A stretch of 51,101 nt of DNA from Nocardia kruczakiae NBRC 101016 (GTDB taxonomy: Bacteria; Actinomycetota; Actinomycetes; Mycobacteriales; Mycobacteriaceae), in contig NZ_BDBL01000004.1 of assembly GCF_001612965.1 (NCBI RefSeq), positions 1 through 51,101 of the forward strand, in the 5' to 3' direction. The translations under genes were made by a program, and so were the position numbers. The notes below the pieces were generated by a model. It was given only the letters and a program-made list of their open reading frames with translations. It was not told the DNA's origin and ran no database searches. This document shows, in pieces, positions 16,130 to 24,403 of this stretch (positions are counted from its first letter, which is position 1; every line of letters starts with the position of its first letter).

Positions 16130-17306
16130 TGCCGATGATCACCCCGGTATTCGATTTCGGCGCCTGGTTCTGCCGGATCTGATTCATCGGCGGCAGCGGC
16201 GGCCGGTGTCCGTAGGGCTGGTTGTACTGGTTGTACTGGCCGGACGCACCGTAGGGCTGCGGCTGATTCACCGGTCGCGCGGCGGTGGCGGGATACGGCT
16301 GGGGTACGGCGCCGTGCGGCGGCATCGGTTGCGGCCGGGCCGCGTGCGGCACCGAAGGACCGGTCGCGGGCCGGTGCACGACCGGCTGTCCCGGCCCGGT
16401 CCCCGGCCGGCCGGTCGTCGGCATCGGCGGACCGGTGTAGGGGCGGCCGACCGTCGGCATGCGCGGCGCACTGGCCGGGGAGACCGCCTGGCGGGCGGCG
16501 GCGGCGAAGTCCGCACAGCTGCCGAATCGGTCGCCCGCGCGCTTCGCCATCGCCTTCAGCAGGACCGCGTCCAGGCCCGCGGGCAGGCCGGGGCGCACAC
16601 TGCTCAGCGCCGGCGGCGGACCCTGCAGATGACCGCGGATCACCGCCGCCGGATTCGGCGCGTTGAACGGGCCCCGGCCGGTGAACAGCCAGAACAGGCT
16701 GCACGCCAGCGAGTACTGGTCCGAACTGCCGTCCAGCGGCGCGCCGGTGAGCTGTTCGGGTGAGGCATAGGCCAGGGTCGCGGTGAAGGTTCCGGTCTGG
16801 GTGAGATGACCGCCGTCGTCGCGCAGGCGGGCGATGCCGAAGTCGGTGAGATACACCCGCTCGCCCTTGCCGCCGGTGGAACGCGCGAGCAACATGTTGC
16901 CCGGCTTCACATCCCGGTGCATGACCCCGGCGCCGTGCGCGTAGTCCAGCGCCTCGGCCACCTCGGCGATGATCTGCACGGCCCGCTCCGGCGGCAGCTT
17001 CTTCGGATCCACGCTGGCGGCGTCGATCCCGTCGATGTACTGCATCGAGATCCAGAGCTGACCGTCCTCGAGGCCGCGATCGTAGACGGTGACGACCTTG
17101 GGATGATCGAGTTGCGCGACCAGATCGGCCTCGCGCTCGAAGCGCGCCCGGATCTCCGGATCGGCGACCATCTCGCGGTTGAGCAGCTTCAGCGCGGTCA
17201 TCCGCGGCAATCGCGGATGTTTGGCCAGATAGACCTGCCCCATACCGCCGCGGCCCAACAGTCGTTCGATGACGTAGCCCGCGAACACATCACCGTTGGC
17301 CAGCAT
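16065..17306 (-). CDS. PknB-type Ser/Thr protein kinase with C-terminal membrane anchor
   Basis: This encodes 413 aa; the ATG at 17306 follows GGGAGCGGGG. The N-terminal kinase domain is intact: glycine loop GRGGMGQVY (18-26), Lys40, HRDVKPGN (130-137), DFG (155-157) and ASPEQ in the activation segment. A long Pro/Gly/Thr-rich linker (about 280-375) leads to one membrane helix at the very C-terminus (VIIGIIVGAVVLLLVVLVLL) with almost nothing outside. So unlike PknB it has no extracellular sensor domain. Targets are unknown. The endonuclease IV gene is divergent. Confidence 0.95.
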   Translation of the reverse strand: MLANGDVFAGYVIERLLGRGGMGQVYLAKHPRLPRMTALKLLNREMVADPEIRARFEREADLVAQLDHPKVVTVYDRGLEDGQLWISMQYIDGIDAASVDPKKLPPERAVQIIAEVAEALDYAHGAGVMHRDVKPGNMLLARSTGGKGERVYLTDFGIARLRDDGGHLTQTGTFTATLAYASPEQLTGAPLDGSSDQYSLACSLFWLFTGRGPFNAPNPAAVIRGHLQGPPPALSSVRPGLPAGLDAVLLKAMAKRAGDRFGSCADFAAAARQAVSPASAPRMPTVGRPYTGPPMPTTGRPGTGPGQPVVHRPATGPSVPHAARPQPMPPHGAVPQPYPATAARPVNQPQPYGASGQYNQYNQPYGHRPPLPPMNQIRQNQAPKSNTGVIIGIIVGAVVLLLVVLVLLAALSS

Positions 17307-17457
17307 GCCCCGCTCCCACTTCCCGTGCCGGAATCACCGAAACCATAGCAGTCCACCGGAACCGGCATTCTCGATCGATCGGGCCGCCGGCCCGCGTGAA
17401 CGCCCGGTCCCCGCCTGTCGCTGCGGGCTGTCGGTGCCTACCGATACGCTCTCTGCC

Positions 17458-18228
17458 ATGCGTATTGGAGCACACGTCCGCCAAGACAGTGATCCGATCG
17501 GCTTCGGCGAGCGATTGGGTGCCGATGTCATCCAGATGTTCGTGGTGGATCCGCAGGGCTGGGACAAACCACAGCCGCATCCGCGCGCGGAGGAGATCAA
17601 ATCCAGCCCGATCGACGTGGTGGTGCATTCCTCCTATCAGATCAACGTGGCCAGTACGAACAATCGGTTGCGCATGCCCTCGCGCAACGCGGTCGCGCAG
17701 CAGGCGCAGGCCGCGGCCGATCTGGGAGCGTTCGGCCTGGTCGTGCACGGCGGGCACGTGCGCTCGGATGCCGAGATCGAGGCCGGAATCGTCAACTGGC
17801 GCAAGCTGTTCGAGCGTCAGCAGGACAAGGGCGGCTTCGCGGTGCCGATTCTCATCGAGAACACCGCCGGCGGTAATCACGCCATGGCCCGCCATTTCGA
17901 TTCGATCGCCCGGCTGTGGGATGCGGTCGGCGACTTCGGCGCCGGCTTCTGCCTCGACACCTGCCACGCCTGGGCGGGCGGCGAGGAGCTCATCGGCGTG
18001 GTCGACCGGATCCGCGCGATCACCGGCCGCATCGATCTGGTGCATCTGAACTCCTCGCGCGACGACTTCAACTCCGGCGCCGACCGGCACGCCAACTTCG
18101 CCGACGGCACCATCGACCCGCAGTTGCTCGCCGAGGTGTGCCGCACCGCCGATGCACCCGTAGTGCTGGAAACCCCGGCCGAAGGCGTCGCCGAGGACCT
18201 CGCCTACCTGCGCGAACACGTCGGCTGA
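17458..18228 (+). CDS. nfo: Deoxyribonuclease IV (AP endonuclease, family 2)
   Basis: This encodes 256 aa from ATG 17458, consistent with the usual 250-285. The TIM-barrel metal ligands of endonuclease IV can be recognised in order: VVHSSYQIN, VVHGGHV, IENTAGG, CLDTCHAWAGG, VHLNSSRDDFNSG with DRHANF, and VLETP at the end. The enzyme cleaves DNA 5' of abasic sites in base excision repair and uses a zinc cluster. Starts further upstream are possible but the family begins at MRIGAHV. The kinase gene is divergent, with a 151-bp spacer. Confidence 0.93.
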   Translation: MRIGAHVRQDSDPIGFGERLGADVIQMFVVDPQGWDKPQPHPRAEEIKSSPIDVVVHSSYQINVASTNNRLRMPSRNAVAQQAQAAADLGAFGLVVHGGHVRSDAEIEAGIVNWRKLFERQQDKGGFAVPILIENTAGGNHAMARHFDSIARLWDAVGDFGAGFCLDTCHAWAGGEELIGVVDRIRAITGRIDLVHLNSSRDDFNSGADRHANFADGTIDPQLLAEVCRTADAPVVLETPAEGVAEDLAYLREHVG

Positions 18229-18249
18229 GCCACGTCGGCCGAGCTCAGC
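18224..18249 (+). terminator. Hairpin overlapping the endonuclease IV stop codon
   Basis: GCTGAGC (18224-18230) pairs with GCTCAGC (18243-18249) across 12 bases. It begins at the last codons of the gene and is not followed by a U-tract. It may be a weak terminator or a chance repeat. Confidence 0.35.
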
Positions 18250-18310
18250 GGCACCGCCTTTGTGATCGCGCTGACCGTAACCCTGGTCGCGCGTGGGCCC
18301 CGATGGTGTG

Positions 18311-18333
18311 CTCGGAACGTAGCAAGTTCCGAG
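18311..18333. promoter_or_regulatory. Inverted repeat upstream of the sulfatase-like gene
   Basis: CTCGGAAC (18311-18318) and GTTCCGAG (18326-18333) form a perfect 8-bp inverted repeat with a 7-bp spacer, ending 13 bp before the ATG at 18347. It could be an operator for a dimeric regulator or an RNA hairpin next to the ribosome-binding site. Confidence 0.5.
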
Positions 18334-18346
18334 CGAAAGGCCCTCC

Positions 18347-19276
18347 ATGTCAAGCGATCACGCAACAGAGTCCGTGTCCGTGGTGAAACTCGGAACCCAC
18401 ATCGGCGCACGCATCGACGGCGTCCGGCTCGGCGGGGACCTGGCTCCGGCGACGGTCGCGGCCATCCGGGCGGCCCTCAACGAGCACAAGGTGATCTTCT
18501 TCCGTGATCAGCACCATCTCACCGAGGACGGTCAGCACGAATTCGCGCAGCTGCTCGGCAGCCCGACCACCCCGCATCCGACGGTCACGTCCAAGGGTGT
18601 GAAGAGCCTGGCGATCGACTCCCACCACGGCCGCGCCAACAGCTGGCACAGCGATGTCACCTTCGTCGACCGCATCCCGAAGGCCTCGATCCTGCGGGCG
18701 GTGACCCTGCCCAGCTACGGCGGCTCGACCACCTGGGCCTCGACCGTGGCCGCCTACGCCTCGCTGCCGGAACCGCTGAAGCGGCTGGCCGAGGAGCTGC
18801 GCGCGGTGCACACCAACAAGTACGACTACGCCGCGAGCCACGAGGAGCAGCCGGACCCCAACGCGCAGGCCTACCGTGAGGAATTCCAGTCGACCTACTA
18901 CGAGACCGAGCATCCGGTGGTGCGGGTGCACCCCGAGACGGGTGAGCGGGCGCTGCTGCTCGGACATTTCGTGAAGCAGTTCGTGGGTCTGTCCACCAAC
19001 GAGTCGCACGCCCTGTTCCGCCTGCTCCAGGATCGGGTGACCCGGCTCGAGCACACCACCCGATGGAACTGGTCGCTCGGCGACGTGGCGATCTGGGACA
19101 ACCGTGCCACTCAGCACTACGCGATCGACGACTACGACGGCGCCGAGCACCGTCAGCTCACCCGCATCACACTGGCCGGGGACATCCCGGTGGGCGTGGA
19201 CGGCCGGACCAGCCTCAGCATCGCCGGTAACGCCGACCACTACTCGATCATCGAGGATCTGGCCGAGGTGGCCTGA
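18347..19276 (+). CDS. Fe(II)/2-oxoglutarate dioxygenase, Rv3406-like alkyl sulfatase
   Basis: This encodes 309 aa. The TauD/TfdA iron triad is visible as WHSD (H101, D103) and the distal His257 in ATQHYA; R273 in LTRIT is positioned to bind 2-oxoglutarate. The start [19 protein letters not shown] and the segment [25 protein letters not shown] closely resemble M. tuberculosis Rv3406, a type II alkyl sulfatase that releases sulfate from alkyl sulfate esters. I recall these Rv3406 segments from memory. A role in sulfur scavenging is therefore likely. The CoA transferase and lyase genes follow on the same strand, 33 bp on. Confidence 0.9.
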   Translation: MSSDHATESVSVVKLGTHIGARIDGVRLGGDLAPATVAAIRAALNEHKVIFFRDQHHLTEDGQHEFAQLLGSPTTPHPTVTSKGVKSLAIDSHHGRANSWHSDVTFVDRIPKASILRAVTLPSYGGSTTWASTVAAYASLPEPLKRLAEELRAVHTNKYDYAASHEEQPDPNAQAYREEFQSTYYETEHPVVRVHPETGERALLLGHFVKQFVGLSTNESHALFRLLQDRVTRLEHTTRWNWSLGDVAIWDNRATQHYAIDDYDGAEHRQLTRITLAGDIPVGVDGRTSLSIAGNADHYSIIEDLAEVA

Positions 19277-19309
19277 TCCGCCGGTGCCGGCCGGTGGTTG
19301 AATCGGTAC

Positions 19310-20518
19310 ATGGAGATTCGACCGCTGGCCGGCGTTCGGGTGCTGGAACTGGGCAACTACATCGCGGCGCCGACCGCGGGGCGCATCCTCGGTGACTTCG
19401 GCGCCGAGGTGATCAAGGTCGAGCGCCCGAAAACCGGTGACGAACTGCGCAATTGGCGGCTCTACGGCGGCGACACCTCGATGCTGTATCGCACGGTGAA
19501 CCGCAACAAGAAGTCGATCACCCTCGATCTGCGCACCGACGCGGGCCGGGCGATCGTGCTGGATCTGATCCGGCACTGCGATGTGCTGCTGGAGAATTTC
19601 CGGCCCGGCATGCTGGAGAAGTGGGGGCTGGGGCCGGAGGTGCTCGACGAGGCCAATCCGGACCTGGTCATCACCCGCATCTCCGCCTACGGGCAGACCG
19701 GACCGCTCTCGCAGCGCCCGGGTTTCGCCGCGGTCGCGGAGGCGATCGGCGGACTGCGCGAGCTGGTCGGCGATCCGGATCGGCCGCCGGTACGGGTGGG
19801 CGTGTCGATCGGGGATTCCATCGCGGGGATCTACGCCGCCTTCGGCACGGTGCTGGCACTGTTCCAGCGCAGGGGAACCGAGGAGCGAATCCCGTTGCCG
19901 CAGCGCATTGTCGACGTGGCGCTGAACGAATCGATTCTCTCCGTGATGGAGTCGCTGGTCCCCGACTACGAGGCGTACGGAATCAACCGGCAGCGCGTCG
20001 GCGGGCGGATGGAAGGGATCGCACCGAGTAACGCCTACCCGTGTGCCGACGGCACCAGCATCATCATCGGCGGTAACGGCGACGCGATCTTCCGCCGCTA
20101 TATGCAGGTGATCGAGCGCCCCGATCTCGCCGAGGATCCGGAATTGCAGGACAACGCCGGCCGCTGGCGCCACCGCGACCGCCTCGACGCCGCGATCGGC
20201 GAATGGAGTGTGCGCCACACCCGCGACGAGGCGCTGGCGATCCTCGAACAGGCCGGGATTCCGTGCGGCCCGATCTACACCGCCGCCGATATCGTCGCCG
20301 ACGAACAATATCGGGCGCGCAACATGATTCAGCACTTCCCGGTCGACGTCGGCGCCGCCGAACCGAAACAGGTCGCCTTCACCGGCATCGTCCCGGTGAT
20401 CGGCGAGCGTTCGCTACCCATCCGCACGGTAGGCCCAGACTTGGGCGAACACACCCGGGAAGTGCTGTCGGAACTGCTGGGAATGTCGGACGCCGATATC
20501 GATGGCCTGGAGGCGTGA
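19310..20518 (+). CDS. CaiB/BaiF (family III) CoA transferase
   Basis: This encodes 402 aa from ATG 19310; a TTG twelve bases upstream is a weaker alternative. The family signature LELGNYIAAPTAGRILGDFGAEVIKVE opens the protein (given here only as a motif at 12-38). The catalytic aspartate that forms the acyl anhydride is D169 in SIGDS, the same position as in formyl-CoA transferase. The enzyme moves CoA between carboxylic acids; the substrate is not evident. Its stop (TGA, 20516-20518) shares a base with the ATG of a 24-codon ORF that leads into the lyase gene, so the two enzymes probably act in one pathway that activates and cleaves a hydroxy- or branched acid. Confidence 0.93.
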   Translation: MEIRPLAGVRVLELGNYIAAPTAGRILGDFGAEVIKVERPKTGDELRNWRLYGGDTSMLYRTVNRNKKSITLDLRTDAGRAIVLDLIRHCDVLLENFRPGMLEKWGLGPEVLDEANPDLVITRISAYGQTGPLSQRPGFAAVAEAIGGLRELVGDPDRPPVRVGVSIGDSIAGIYAAFGTVLALFQRRGTEERIPLPQRIVDVALNESILSVMESLVPDYEAYGINRQRVGGRMEGIAPSNAYPCADGTSIIIGGNGDAIFRRYMQVIERPDLAEDPELQDNAGRWRHRDRLDAAIGEWSVRHTRDEALAILEQAGIPCGPIYTAADIVADEQYRARNMIQHFPVDVGAAEPKQVAFTGIVPVIGERSLPIRTVGPDLGEHTREVLSELLGMSDADIDGLEA

Positions 20519-20592
20519 TGAGCGACAATCGCGCAGCGGCTCGTCTCGCCGACCGGGTGCGGGTGTCCCGCAAGGCACTGGAGGTCCAGTGA
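20518..20592 (+). CDS. Possible 24-aa linking ORF between CoA transferase and lyase
   Basis: The ATG at 20518 uses the last base of the transferase's TGA, and the ORF's own TGA (20590-20592) overlaps the GTG start of the lyase. The predicted peptide is basic with no recognisable domain. A position that exactly bridges two genes by stop/start overlaps suggests a translational relay rather than a functional peptide. It could also be chance. Confidence 0.35.
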   Translation: MSDNRAAARLADRVRVSRKALEVQ

Positions 20593-21527
20593 GCGACTTT
20601 GTGACCACCGCGGGCGCGCTGCGGGATGTGACTCTGCGGGACGGACTTCAGTTGACGGGCAAGGTGTTGCCGACCGAGCACAAGGTGGAGATCGCTCGCA
20701 CCCTGCTCGCCCTGGGCGTGCCGGAACTCGAGATCGGCTCGATGGCACGCCCGGATCTGGTGCCGCCGATGGCCAACTCCATGGAGGTCGTGGCCGCGCT
20801 GACTCCCGAAGAGCTGCAACGGTGTTGGGTGTGGGTGGCGACGCCGCGACAGGTCGCGCGTGCCGCCGAGGCGGGGGTGCGGAAGTTCCAGTACTGCCTG
20901 TCGGTGTCGGATGCGCACAACAAGGCCAATATCGGCCGCACGACCGAGGACAGCGTGGCCGCGATGCCCGAGGCGATCCGGCTGACCCAGGAGGTCGGCG
21001 GGTCGATTCAGCTCTGTCTGGCAACGTCTTTCACCTGCCCGTTCGACGGGCCGGTGGATCCGGAGCGGGTGCTGGCGATCGCCGCCGATCCGCGCACCGA
21101 CGGCGCCGCCGACATCGTGGTCGCCGATACGCTGGGCCAGGCCTATCCGGCGCAGGTGCACGCCCTGATCGCCGCCGTGCGATCGGGAACTCCGCGGCGC
21201 CGCATCCTCTTTCACGGCCACGACACCTGGGGTATGGGTGTCGCCAACTCCCTCGCGGCACTGGACGCGGGCGCGGATGCGGTGGACGGTTCCCTGGGCG
21301 GCCTGGGTGGCTGCCCCTTCGCGCCGGGAGCGAGTGGCAATACCGCCAGCGAGGACATCCTGTTCGCCACCCGCCCCGGCTGGTTCACCCCCGCGGCCCT
21401 GGCGACCATGGTCGACCTCACCGAACGGCTACTGACCGACCTGGGGGAACCCAATCGCTCCCGCACCGCCGAGGGCGCTCGCTCCGAGGCCCGCGCCTTC
21501 GAATGGGTTGTGCCCCGGCCGGATTAG
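20589..21527 (+). CDS. HMG-CoA lyase-like enzyme
   Basis: This encodes 312 aa from the GTG at 20589, which has GAGG at 20581-20584. The DRE-TIM metallolyase motifs are clear: LRDVTLRDGLQ (11-21), FHGHDTWGMGVANSL with the metal-binding His pair region, and the late DGSLGGLGGCPFAPGASGN loop carrying the catalytic cysteine. These match hydroxymethylglutaryl-CoA lyases, which split HMG-CoA into acetyl-CoA and acetoacetate. Actinobacterial paralogues can act on other 3-hydroxy-3-methylacyl-CoAs. Pairing with a CaiB-type transferase fits leucine, terpene or itaconate-type acid degradation. The 3' end converges on the TetR gene with a 14-bp gap. Confidence 0.92.
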   Translation: MSDFVTTAGALRDVTLRDGLQLTGKVLPTEHKVEIARTLLALGVPELEIGSMARPDLVPPMANSMEVVAALTPEELQRCWVWVATPRQVARAAEAGVRKFQYCLSVSDAHNKANIGRTTEDSVAAMPEAIRLTQEVGGSIQLCLATSFTCPFDGPVDPERVLAIAADPRTDGAADIVVADTLGQAYPAQVHALIAAVRSGTPRRRILFHGHDTWGMGVANSLAALDAGADAVDGSLGGLGGCPFAPGASGNTASEDILFATRPGWFTPAALATMVDLTERLLTDLGEPNRSRTAEGARSEARAFEWVVPRPD

Positions 21528-21541
21528 GCGCTTGCCAGCCC

Positions 21542-22291
21542 CTATCGGGCCCCCGGTTCGTCGAGTCCCATACGGGCGATGATGCCGTCGAGCAGGCATC
21601 GCAGTGTCCACACCACCGGGTCGGCGGGGCCGGAGCCGGTGCGGCCGTGGAACCATCGGGTGAAGGCGGGATAGCGGCCCTCTTCCAGGAGCGGCTCCAC
21701 CAGTGGTTTCGCGGCCCGGGCGAGCTGGTCGTCGGTGGCCAGCCCCACGCGGGTTCGCATGCGTTGCTCCTCCGCCGCTTGCAGGGCGGCGCCGAACAGA
21801 TGGCCGTCCACCGCACCGGTCAGCAGTGACAGGTCGTCGGCCGACAGCCCCAGCGGTTCGAGCATGGCGAAGCGAAAGTCGAAGTAGCGCAGTGCGTTCG
21901 GGCCCAAAGGCGGGCGGGTGTGAACGAGTTCGCCGAACCACAGGTGCCGTCGGATCACCGCCCAGGTGTCCAGCGCCAGACGCTCCAGCGCGTCGCGCCA
22001 CTGCGCGGTGCTCGCCGAATCCGGACCCGCCGGCAGCGGTACTTCGCCGTAGACGGCGTCGATCATCAGATCGACCAGCCCGTCCTTGCTGCCCACGTAG
22101 CGATACAGCGACATCGGCGTGGACGCGCCGACGGCCTGGGCCACCCGGCGCATCGTCAGCGCCCGCGCGCCCTCGGCATCGGCGATCGCCATCGCCGCGC
22201 GCAGAATCTCGGCCCGGCTCAGGTTCGTCGTCGGCCGGCCGGGCGGTTCCGGCAGGGACCAGATGAGCGGTCCGGGCACTTCCTCGGTCAC
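21542..22291 (-). CDS. TetR-family repressor
   Basis: This encodes 249 aa from a GTG at 22291, chosen because AAGGAGG lies eight bases upstream. The N-terminal helix-turn-helix is typical: LSRAEILRAAMAIADAEG, then RRVAQAVGASTPMSLYRYV. The C-terminal part resembles the TetR_C domain of tetracycline-repressor-type proteins. It is divergent from the FAD monooxygenase with only 48 bp between starts, and that gap carries a long inverted repeat. It therefore probably represses the monooxygenase and itself, and responds to an aromatic substrate or drug. Confidence 0.92.
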   Translation of the reverse strand: MTEEVPGPLIWSLPEPPGRPTTNLSRAEILRAAMAIADAEGARALTMRRVAQAVGASTPMSLYRYVGSKDGLVDLMIDAVYGEVPLPAGPDSASTAQWRDALERLALDTWAVIRRHLWFGELVHTRPPLGPNALRYFDFRFAMLEPLGLSADDLSLLTGAVDGHLFGAALQAAEEQRMRTRVGLATDDQLARAAKPLVEPLLEEGRYPAFTRWFHGRTGSGPADPVVWTLRCLLDGIIARMGLDEPGAR

Positions 22292-22326
22292 CGTGCACAC
22301 CTCCTTGCCGGAATTCAACCATCGGC

Positions 22327-22355
22327 GTACAACGTACACATGATGTACGACGTAC
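22327..22355. promoter_or_regulatory. Probable TetR operator spanning the monooxygenase start codon
   Basis: GTACAACGTACA (22327-22338) and TGTACGACGTAC (22344-22355) form an inverted repeat with 10 of 12 matching positions around a 5-bp centre. The two candidate ATG codons of the monooxygenase (22340 and 22343) lie at the centre. A size near 29 bp and the divergent TetR gene support an operator. Confidence 0.75.
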
Positions 22356-23908
22356 ACGCAGATCCGGTCCTGATCGTCGGCGGCGGATTGACCGGCCTGA
22401 CCGCCGCACTGTTCCTGAAGCACCAGGGCGTGCCGGCGATACTGGTCGAACGGCGGACCACCACTTCGGCCCAGCCGAAGGCACGCCGGATCAATATCCG
22501 CACGATGGAACTGTTCCGCCGGATCGGCATCGCCGAGGCGGTCGAGGACGCGGCCCGTGGACTCTCGGCGCATCAGGCGATGGCAGCGGGCCCCACCCTG
22601 GCCCGGGCCGAGCGGCTGCCGTTCACATTCCCCGGCGGTCTGCCGGACTGGGATGCGATCACGCCCGCGTCGGCCTGCCTGTGCGCGCAGGATCGGCTGG
22701 AGCCCGTCCTGCGCGAACTGGCGCAGGCACGCGGCTGCGATATCCGCTTCGGTGTCGAATGCGTCGACATCGCCGAGGACGCCGCGGGTCTCACCGCGAC
22801 ACTGCGCACGGGTCCGGAACGCGTCGACACCGTGCGAGCGTCGTACCTCATCGCGGCGGACGGCGCGCACAGCCCGATTCGCGAGCGGCTGAATATCGGC
22901 CGCCACGGCCGCGGCACCCTCGGCCGCGCGGTGAACGTGTATTTCCGCGCGGATCTGGCGGAGTTGGTGCGCGGACGCGAATTCAACCTCTGCCAGATCG
23001 AGAACGACCGCATCCCGGGAGCCTTCGCCTCGGTGGACGGCGCACAGCGATGGATCTTCACCAGTTCGGCGGAGGTCGACCGTCCCGCCGACCGCTGGCC
23101 CGAACTGCTGCGAGCGGCCATCGGGGTCCCCGATGTCGACGTGGAGGTGCTGAGCGTCCTGCCCTGGGAGCCGGGGATGTTCATCGCCGACACGTTCCGG
23201 TCGGGCCGGGTGTTCCTGGCCGGCGACGCGGCGCACGTGATGCCGCCGTACGCGGCCGCGGGCGCCAATACCGGCATCCAGGACGGCCACAATCTGGCCT
23301 GGAAACTGGCGCTGGTGCTGCGTGGCGCCGCATCACCACATCTGCTCGACAGCTACGACGGCGAGCGCCGCCCCGTCGGCCGATACATCGCCGATCAATC
23401 CAGTATCCGGACCGCGAACCTGCGCACCATGACTCGCGAATCCACCGACGGCACGCCGCTCGCCGACCCGATCGCCCTGATTCTCGGCACCCGTTACCCC
23501 GCGGGCGCGTTCATCGACGACGGCAGTCCGCACACCATGGACCACCTGGATCTGACCGGGCAGCCGGGCACCCGGCTGCCCCACCGCTACCTCCCCGACG
23601 GCCGCTCCACTCTCGATCTGATCGGAACGACGTTCACGCTGCTCGTCGGTCCGGATTCACCGGGCTGGCAACTCGACGATCAATCCGTCGACATCGTCCG
23701 CATGGACCGATCATGGTGCGACACCGTCGGATCGACGCCGACGGGCGCGCTTCTGGTCCGCCCGGACCAGGTGATCGCGTGGCGGGTCCCGGCCGCACCC
23801 GACGATCCTGCGGCCGCCTTCCGCCGTGCTCGCTCCCGAATCCTGAACGGCACCGGCCACGCCATCGATCCGGTGGCGGACCGCACGGCCGACTTGACCT
23901 CGAGTTGA
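22340..23908 (+). CDS. FAD-dependent aromatic monooxygenase (PHBH/MhpA-like)
   Basis: This encodes 522 aa. The FAD fold starts at once (PVLIVGGGLTGLTAALFL), followed by the DG motif (YLIAADGAHSPIRERL) and the GD motif (VFLAGDAAHVMPPYAAAGAN). The last 150 residues resemble the thioredoxin-like tail of phenol-hydroxylase-type enzymes. These enzymes hydroxylate aromatic compounds with NAD(P)H and O2; some inactivate antibiotics such as rifampicin or tetracycline. No ribosome-binding site is visible before the ATGs at 22340/22343, so the mRNA may be leaderless. Control by the divergent TetR protein is likely. Confidence 0.92.
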   Translation: MMYDVHADPVLIVGGGLTGLTAALFLKHQGVPAILVERRTTTSAQPKARRINIRTMELFRRIGIAEAVEDAARGLSAHQAMAAGPTLARAERLPFTFPGGLPDWDAITPASACLCAQDRLEPVLRELAQARGCDIRFGVECVDIAEDAAGLTATLRTGPERVDTVRASYLIAADGAHSPIRERLNIGRHGRGTLGRAVNVYFRADLAELVRGREFNLCQIENDRIPGAFASVDGAQRWIFTSSAEVDRPADRWPELLRAAIGVPDVDVEVLSVLPWEPGMFIADTFRSGRVFLAGDAAHVMPPYAAAGANTGIQDGHNLAWKLALVLRGAASPHLLDSYDGERRPVGRYIADQSSIRTANLRTMTRESTDGTPLADPIALILGTRYPAGAFIDDGSPHTMDHLDLTGQPGTRLPHRYLPDGRSTLDLIGTTFTLLVGPDSPGWQLDDQSVDIVRMDRSWCDTVGSTPTGALLVRPDQVIAWRVPAAPDDPAAAFRRARSRILNGTGHAIDPVADRTADLTSS

Positions 23909-23962
23909 GTTGAGCTTCTAGGTTGGCTGTAGCCCGAGCGCCCGACGACACAGGAGCCAGCC

Positions 23963-24397
23963 ATGACACAGCGTCCCACCCTCGACGACCCCGCGGGCCG
24001 CAGCACCGCCCAGCGGGTGGCCGCCGACTTCGCCGCGGAGTTGCAACGCGCGGGCGAGACCGGCGATGCCGATCTCTACGACCGTTCCTTCGCCGCGGAT
24101 GTGCTGTGGGGCAGCCCGTTCGGTGCCACCGTCGTCGGCTACGACCGGCTCAATCCGATCCACCACCGCCTGATGGCCGGACAGGTGGCACCGGCCTCGA
24201 CCTTCGAGGTGGTCGCCGCGACCACGCCGGCGCCGGGCGTGGTGGTGGCCCAGATCCGCAGGCAGGCAGCCGATCCCGCCGGTTTCTCCGAGACGGCCAT
24301 GTACGTGCTGGTGGAACGCGGCGGCCGGTGGTGGCTCGCGGCCGCTCAGAACACCCCGTTCGAGCCGGAGAAGTCGGCACTGCGGCGCACCGCCTAG
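23963..24397 (+). CDS. SnoaL-like / SgcJ-EcaC-type small protein
   Basis: This encodes 144 aa from ATG 23963 preceded by GGAG at about 23951-23954. The profile is an NTF2-like cone fold: an N-terminal helix (QRVAADFAAELQRAGETGDADLYDRSFAADVLWGSP), then strands ending in GRWWLAAAQNTPF. This pattern matches the SgcJ/EcaC and SnoaL-like families, which include cyclases, isomerases and hydrolases as well as non-enzymes. The gene lies downstream of the monooxygenase in the same direction, 54 bp on, and could belong to the same degradative or resistance unit. Its substrate is unknown. Confidence 0.8.
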   Translation: MTQRPTLDDPAGRSTAQRVAADFAAELQRAGETGDADLYDRSFAADVLWGSPFGATVVGYDRLNPIHHRLMAGQVAPASTFEVVAATTPAPGVVVAQIRRQAADPAGFSETAMYVLVERGGRWWLAAAQNTPFEPEKSALRRTA

Positions 24398-24403
24398 CCG
24401 CCG

